A stretch of DNA of 30,228 bases. It comes from Schoenoplectus triqueter. Lineage: Eukaryota; Streptophyta; Magnoliopsida; Poales; Cyperaceae. The notes under the pieces were generated by a model. It saw only the letters and a list, made by a program, of their open reading frames with translations, ran no database searches and was not told the origin of the DNA. This document shows positions 26,945-30,228 of this stretch, one piece after another (the first letter of the stretch is position 1; each line of letters starts with the position of its first letter). The translations under genes were made by a program, and so were the position numbers. The DNA lies in NCBI GenBank assembly GCA_964058805.1, contig CAXKVV010000204.1:1-30228 (forward strand), in the 5' to 3' direction.

Positions 26945-28984
26945 ATGGCGGGTGTGTTATCTCTTGCCCCATTACCTTCACTTTCACCTTCAAATTCCCG
27001 ATCCCGATCCCAAGCCCAATCTCCATTTGCTTCTTGTCAAGACCTCTTCCTTGTCTGCCATGCATTCCCGCCATCTGAATCTCAATCTGAGAGAATCACA
27101 CACAACACCAATCCAAAACCCACTACTAATCTCGCCAAGAAGACCATACTACGTCAGCAGCATTGGAAGGGGAAGCAGCAAAATAAGAGAACATGGCACC
27201 GGCAAGCAGATGTCATTTCTGCACGAGAGGCCCTTGAATTTTTCGATCAGCTCTTGGCTGTCAAGGGCCCTTCAACCTCAATACGCCAAATAAATCAGCA
27301 CCTCTCTGCCTACACCAAAACCTCAAGCAATACTGATACCACTGTCTTTTGCCTCTTCACCTGCTTAGCCCAAGCTGAAGGAATTGGTCCTGATGAATAT
27401 GCCTACAGGATCTTGATGGAGTTTTGTTTGCAATCAAAACGGGTTAACCTAATGTTAGCTTTTCTGGGACGGTTTTTGAAAGAGGGTCACAGAGCTACTA
27501 CAAGGAGTTTCAGTCCAATACTTAAAGGCCTCTGTTGGGATAACAGGACTGATGAGGCTGCAATTATAGTGCTCCAAAAAATGCCCAAGTTGGGATGTGA
27601 ACCCAATGAATTCTCATATACAATTCTAATGGATGGACTCTGTAAGAATGGTGAAATTGAGAAGGCAATAGATTTTCTTGAGGTCATGATATCTAAAGGG
27701 TTTGAGCCTAATGTTGTGACCTACAGCACTCTTATAGATGGGCTGTGCAAGAAAGGTGAAATTGAGAAGGCATTGTATTTTCTGGATGTCATGAATACCA
27801 AAGGTCTTGAGGCTAATGTCGTGACATTCAGCACCCTAATAGGTGGGTTATGCAAGAAAGGTGAAATTGAGAGGGCAACGGAATTTCTAGCTGTCATGAC
27901 TTCCCAAGGGCATGAGCCTAATCACGTGACCTATAGCACTCTTATAGACGGGCTGTGTAAAAAAGGTGAAAATGAGAAGGCATTGGATTTTCTAGATGTC
28001 ATGATTTCGAAAGGGCTTGAACCTAATGTCGTGACCTATAGCGCTCTTATTGATGGGCTGTGCAAGAAAGGTGAAATTGAGAAGGCACTGAATTTTCTTG
28101 ATGTAATGGTTTCGAAAGGGCATGAGTCTAATGTGGTGACCTATAACACTCTTATCTTTGGATTGTGCAACAAAGGTGAAACTGAGAAGGCAATGGATCT
28201 TTTTGATGTCATGATTTCCAAAGGGCAGAAGCCTGATGTTCTGATCTATAGAACTCTTATAAATGGATTGTGCAAGAACGGTGCAAATCATAACGCAATG
28301 GATTTTCTTGATGCCATGATTTCCAAAGGACACGAGCCTGATATTGTGATCTATAACACTCTTATCAATGGATTGTGCAAGAAGGGTGAAATTGAGAAGG
28401 CAATGAATTTTCTTGATATCATGAAATCCAAAGGGTTAGAGCCTGATGTTGTAACCTACAGCACACTTATGGATGGGTTGTGCAAAAAAGGTGAAATTGA
28501 GAAGGCAATGAATTTTCTAGATATCATGATTTCTAAAGGGCATAATCCGGATGTTGTGACCTACAACACTCTTATGAATGGGCTGTGCAAGAAAGGTGAA
28601 ATTGAGAAGGCAATGGATTTTCTAGATGTCATTATTTTTAAAGGGCATAGTCCTGATGTTGTGACCTACAACACTCTTATGGATGGGTTGTGCAAGAAAG
28701 GTGAAATTGAGAAGGCAATGAATGTTCTAGATGTCATGATTTATAAAGGGCATAATCCCGATGTTGTGACCTACAACACACTTATGGATGGCCTGTGCAA
28801 GAATGGTGAAATTCATAGGGCGATGGATTTTCTGGATGTCATGATTTCCAAAGAGCTTAAGCCTGATGTAGTGACCTACTACATTCTTAGAAGTGGACTG
28901 CAAAATAATGGTGAAATTCAAATGGCTTTGGATTTACGAGATTGCATGATATCTAAAGGCCTTGATCCTGCTGTCCTCATATAA
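26945..28984 (+). CDS. P-class pentatricopeptide repeat protein, restorer-of-fertility-like
   Basis: 679 aa in one uninterrupted frame. Residues 1 to about 45 are rich in Ser, Pro and Arg and poor in acidic residues, like a mitochondrial or plastid transit peptide. Residues 151-676 are 15 contiguous PPR motifs, all 35 aa except the second (36), followed by only three residues (VLI). Motifs 3-15 are strikingly alike (VVTYNTLMDGLCKKGEIEKA type). There is no E or DYW tail, so it is a P-class protein. Such proteins bind organellar RNA and affect its stability, processing or translation. The part around AREALEFFDQLL and GLCWDNRTDEA recalls Rf1-like proteins that restore fertility in male-sterile cytoplasms. 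Lack of introns in the coding part is normal for the family. The role as a restorer is inference. Confidence 0.95.
   Translation: MAGVLSLAPLPSLSPSNSRSRSQAQSPFASCQDLFLVCHAFPPSESQSERITHNTNPKPTTNLAKKTILRQQHWKGKQQNKRTWHRQADVISAREALEFFDQLLAVKGPSTSIRQINQHLSAYTKTSSNTDTTVFCLFTCLAQAEGIGPDEYAYRILMEFCLQSKRVNLMLAFLGRFLKEGHRATTRSFSPILKGLCWDNRTDEAAIIVLQKMPKLGCEPNEFSYTILMDGLCKNGEIEKAIDFLEVMISKGFEPNVVTYSTLIDGLCKKGEIEKALYFLDVMNTKGLEANVVTFSTLIGGLCKKGEIERATEFLAVMTSQGHEPNHVTYSTLIDGLCKKGENEKALDFLDVMISKGLEPNVVTYSALIDGLCKKGEIEKALNFLDVMVSKGHESNVVTYNTLIFGLCNKGETEKAMDLFDVMISKGQKPDVLIYRTLINGLCKNGANHNAMDFLDAMISKGHEPDIVIYNTLINGLCKKGEIEKAMNFLDIMKSKGLEPDVVTYSTLMDGLCKKGEIEKAMNFLDIMISKGHNPDVVTYNTLMNGLCKKGEIEKAMDFLDVIIFKGHSPDVVTYNTLMDGLCKKGEIEKAMNVLDVMIYKGHNPDVVTYNTLMDGLCKNGEIHRAMDFLDVMISKELKPDVVTYYILRSGLQNNGEIQMALDLRDCMISKGLDPAVLI
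27608..28969 (+). repeat. 105-bp tandem coding repeats of the PPR gene
   Basis: Thirteen successive 105-bp units encode PPR motifs 3-15. Phrases such as TGCAAGAAAGGTGAAATTGA recur nearly unchanged in many units, closer than protein constraint requires. This suggests recent unit duplication or conversion. Confidence 0.85.
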
Positions 28985-30228
28985 GTTGGCTTTTCAAGAA
29001 ACATTAAAGAATTTGGAAATTTGATTATAATGGTGTGGTGATGAATGTGCCATGTCTGTTGTGGCTTGCTTGTTTGCTAGGAAAGGGATATAGTGTGCTT
29101 TTTAGGTTCCTTGTTTTCGTAATTGTTGTACAGATTTAAATTCTTAAAAGTTTCTACTTTTGTTATGATTGAGTTTTCTATTTCTTGCTGATTAAAAGCT
29201 TTTAGCCATCTTTCTATAATCCTTTATGGTTGAAAAGCAACTCAATTTTACATGAACCAAACTTGATCCGTTGTATACGATGTGCATTGCTCTGCTGGGG
29301 TTTTACTCGTGTACCATGTGCCTACCCTTGCAACTTTGATCAATCCAGTGTCATGTCTTTAGTTAATAATTAATACCATTTATGTTAGTCCATTTGTCTT
29401 CCTTTGAATAAGATGGCTAGGACAATTTTTATGGAGTGAAAAAAATCTGAAGATTTATCTGATACTTTTAAATTACTATTGCAGTTGTGCTTCCGCTGCC
29501 AACTTGGTTGTCTCCTACGGAATGTGGTGCTCTTTCTATAAACATCAAGTCATAATGACTACAAACAAACTGAGATCAAGCTGATGTCCATAATGCAACT
29601 CCGGCTTGATAAAAGGAAATGTAGCATCTCCAGTTGTTATTATAATGCAGGCAATCTCTCTCACAACAGGTTATTGCCATTAATGGTGAAATATTGGAGT
29701 GAATGCCAAACAGAGACTATGCTGGTTCCCCAAAGATGTAAAAGAGAACCAATTACTAAGACAATTTATTATTTCAGCTTTCGCTCATCAAGACTAGCCA
29801 TGCCTGTCATTCATACAGTGGTTTTTTCTACTTCTTTTTAAAATAATATTCCTATTTTTCTCAACAACAAAAAAAATCCTATCTCTCTCTCTCTTTTTAA
29901 AATATGAATGTTCCTGTCTTTTTAACTTAAGTTAATGCACATAAGCAAATAACCACTTCCACAAGAAATAACTACATAATTCAAATGTTCTCTTTTTAAA
30001 TCAGAAAATCGCGGGCAAATATGTGAGAGGTGTGTGTACATACTGGCAGTCTGGGCTAAACATGAATATAAACCAGCAAATGATTGTGGATAGGGTTTCT
30101 GCAAAGCTTCAAAAATTTGTGTTTTGGTCTAATATATGTTTGATTCCAAAATTGTGTCGAGAAATCCCTATTTACTTCTTGGTTGGCTGTCAAATGAAAT
30201 AAGAATCAATGGTTGGTTAAGTTTCCTT
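28985..30228. other. 3' flank of the PPR gene, no further gene seen
   Basis: The first several hundred bases are probably 3' UTR. An acceptor-like TACTATTGCAG ending near 29484 may mark a 3'-UTR intron. Short frames at 29584-29841 and 29922-30104 (minus) show no motif. Confidence 0.45.

Noticed and set aside
27992..28333. 113-codon minus-strand frame with internal repetition (also 28727-28921)
   Set aside because: The repetition mirrors the 105-bp PPR units on the plus strand.
1..30228. tRNA, rRNA or snRNA genes
   Set aside because: No cloverleaf with A and B boxes, and no conserved rRNA or snRNA segment was recognised on either strand by eye. A covariance-model scan would settle this.

Overview
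The window is nuclear DNA from a flowering plant. It has long AT-rich intergenic stretches, a chalcone-synthase-type gene with the plant-specific intron in the Cys codon, a long organelle-type PPR gene, and nested plant transposons (Angela-like Copia, CACTA, Helitron, RTE LINE, fold-back elements). The species cannot be fixed. The N-terminal part of the PPR protein recalls Rf1-like restorer proteins known from monocots, but that is a weak hint only.

Left part (1-9850). Intergenic DNA carries a degenerate 23-bp minisatellite (906-1218) and a probable hAT-type MITE (2154-2418). A two-exon type III polyketide synthase gene follows on the minus strand (3143-4482), with a good TATA box near 5285 and a likely 5'-UTR intron. 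The open frame is intact, but the position of the catalytic His is Asn. Beyond it lie the dead 3' end of an RTE-type LINE (5923-6729) and a long inverted-repeat element (7828-8435). Two small exon-like segments (9446-9528, 9749-9807) may belong to an unidentified host gene.

Central part (9853-22354). One nested transposon block. The outer layer is a CACTA element (9856-22351) with CACTAC...GTAGTG ends, a 3-bp ATT target duplication, dense subterminal hairpins of the ACAGCGGTT type, and minus-strand exons of a broken Ulp1-like (C48) cysteine protease gene. A 9.87-kb Copia retrotransposon (11501-21374, TSD GATTC) sits inside that protease gene. Its two 2.1-kb LTRs differ at only about 18 sites plus one 33-bp indel, yet its gag-pol is wrecked by frameshifts, stops and an RNase H deletion. 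It was therefore probably already defective when it moved. Its leader between PBS and gag holds four related hairpins and a 131-bp tandem repeat.

Right part (22355-30228). A possible further exon (22929-22994), a worn CACTA-like terminus (ending near 23643), and a fold-back MITE (24843-25727) whose right arm was later split by a 470-bp non-autonomous Helitron (25211-25680). The last gene is an intact plus-strand P-class PPR gene (26945-28984; 679 aa, 15 very uniform motifs). By the PPR code its motifs predict an RNA target of the form A-rich, then U, any, U, G, U-rich.

Only two host genes look intact: the PKS-like gene and the PPR gene. They have no evident functional link; the rest is mobile DNA or its debris.
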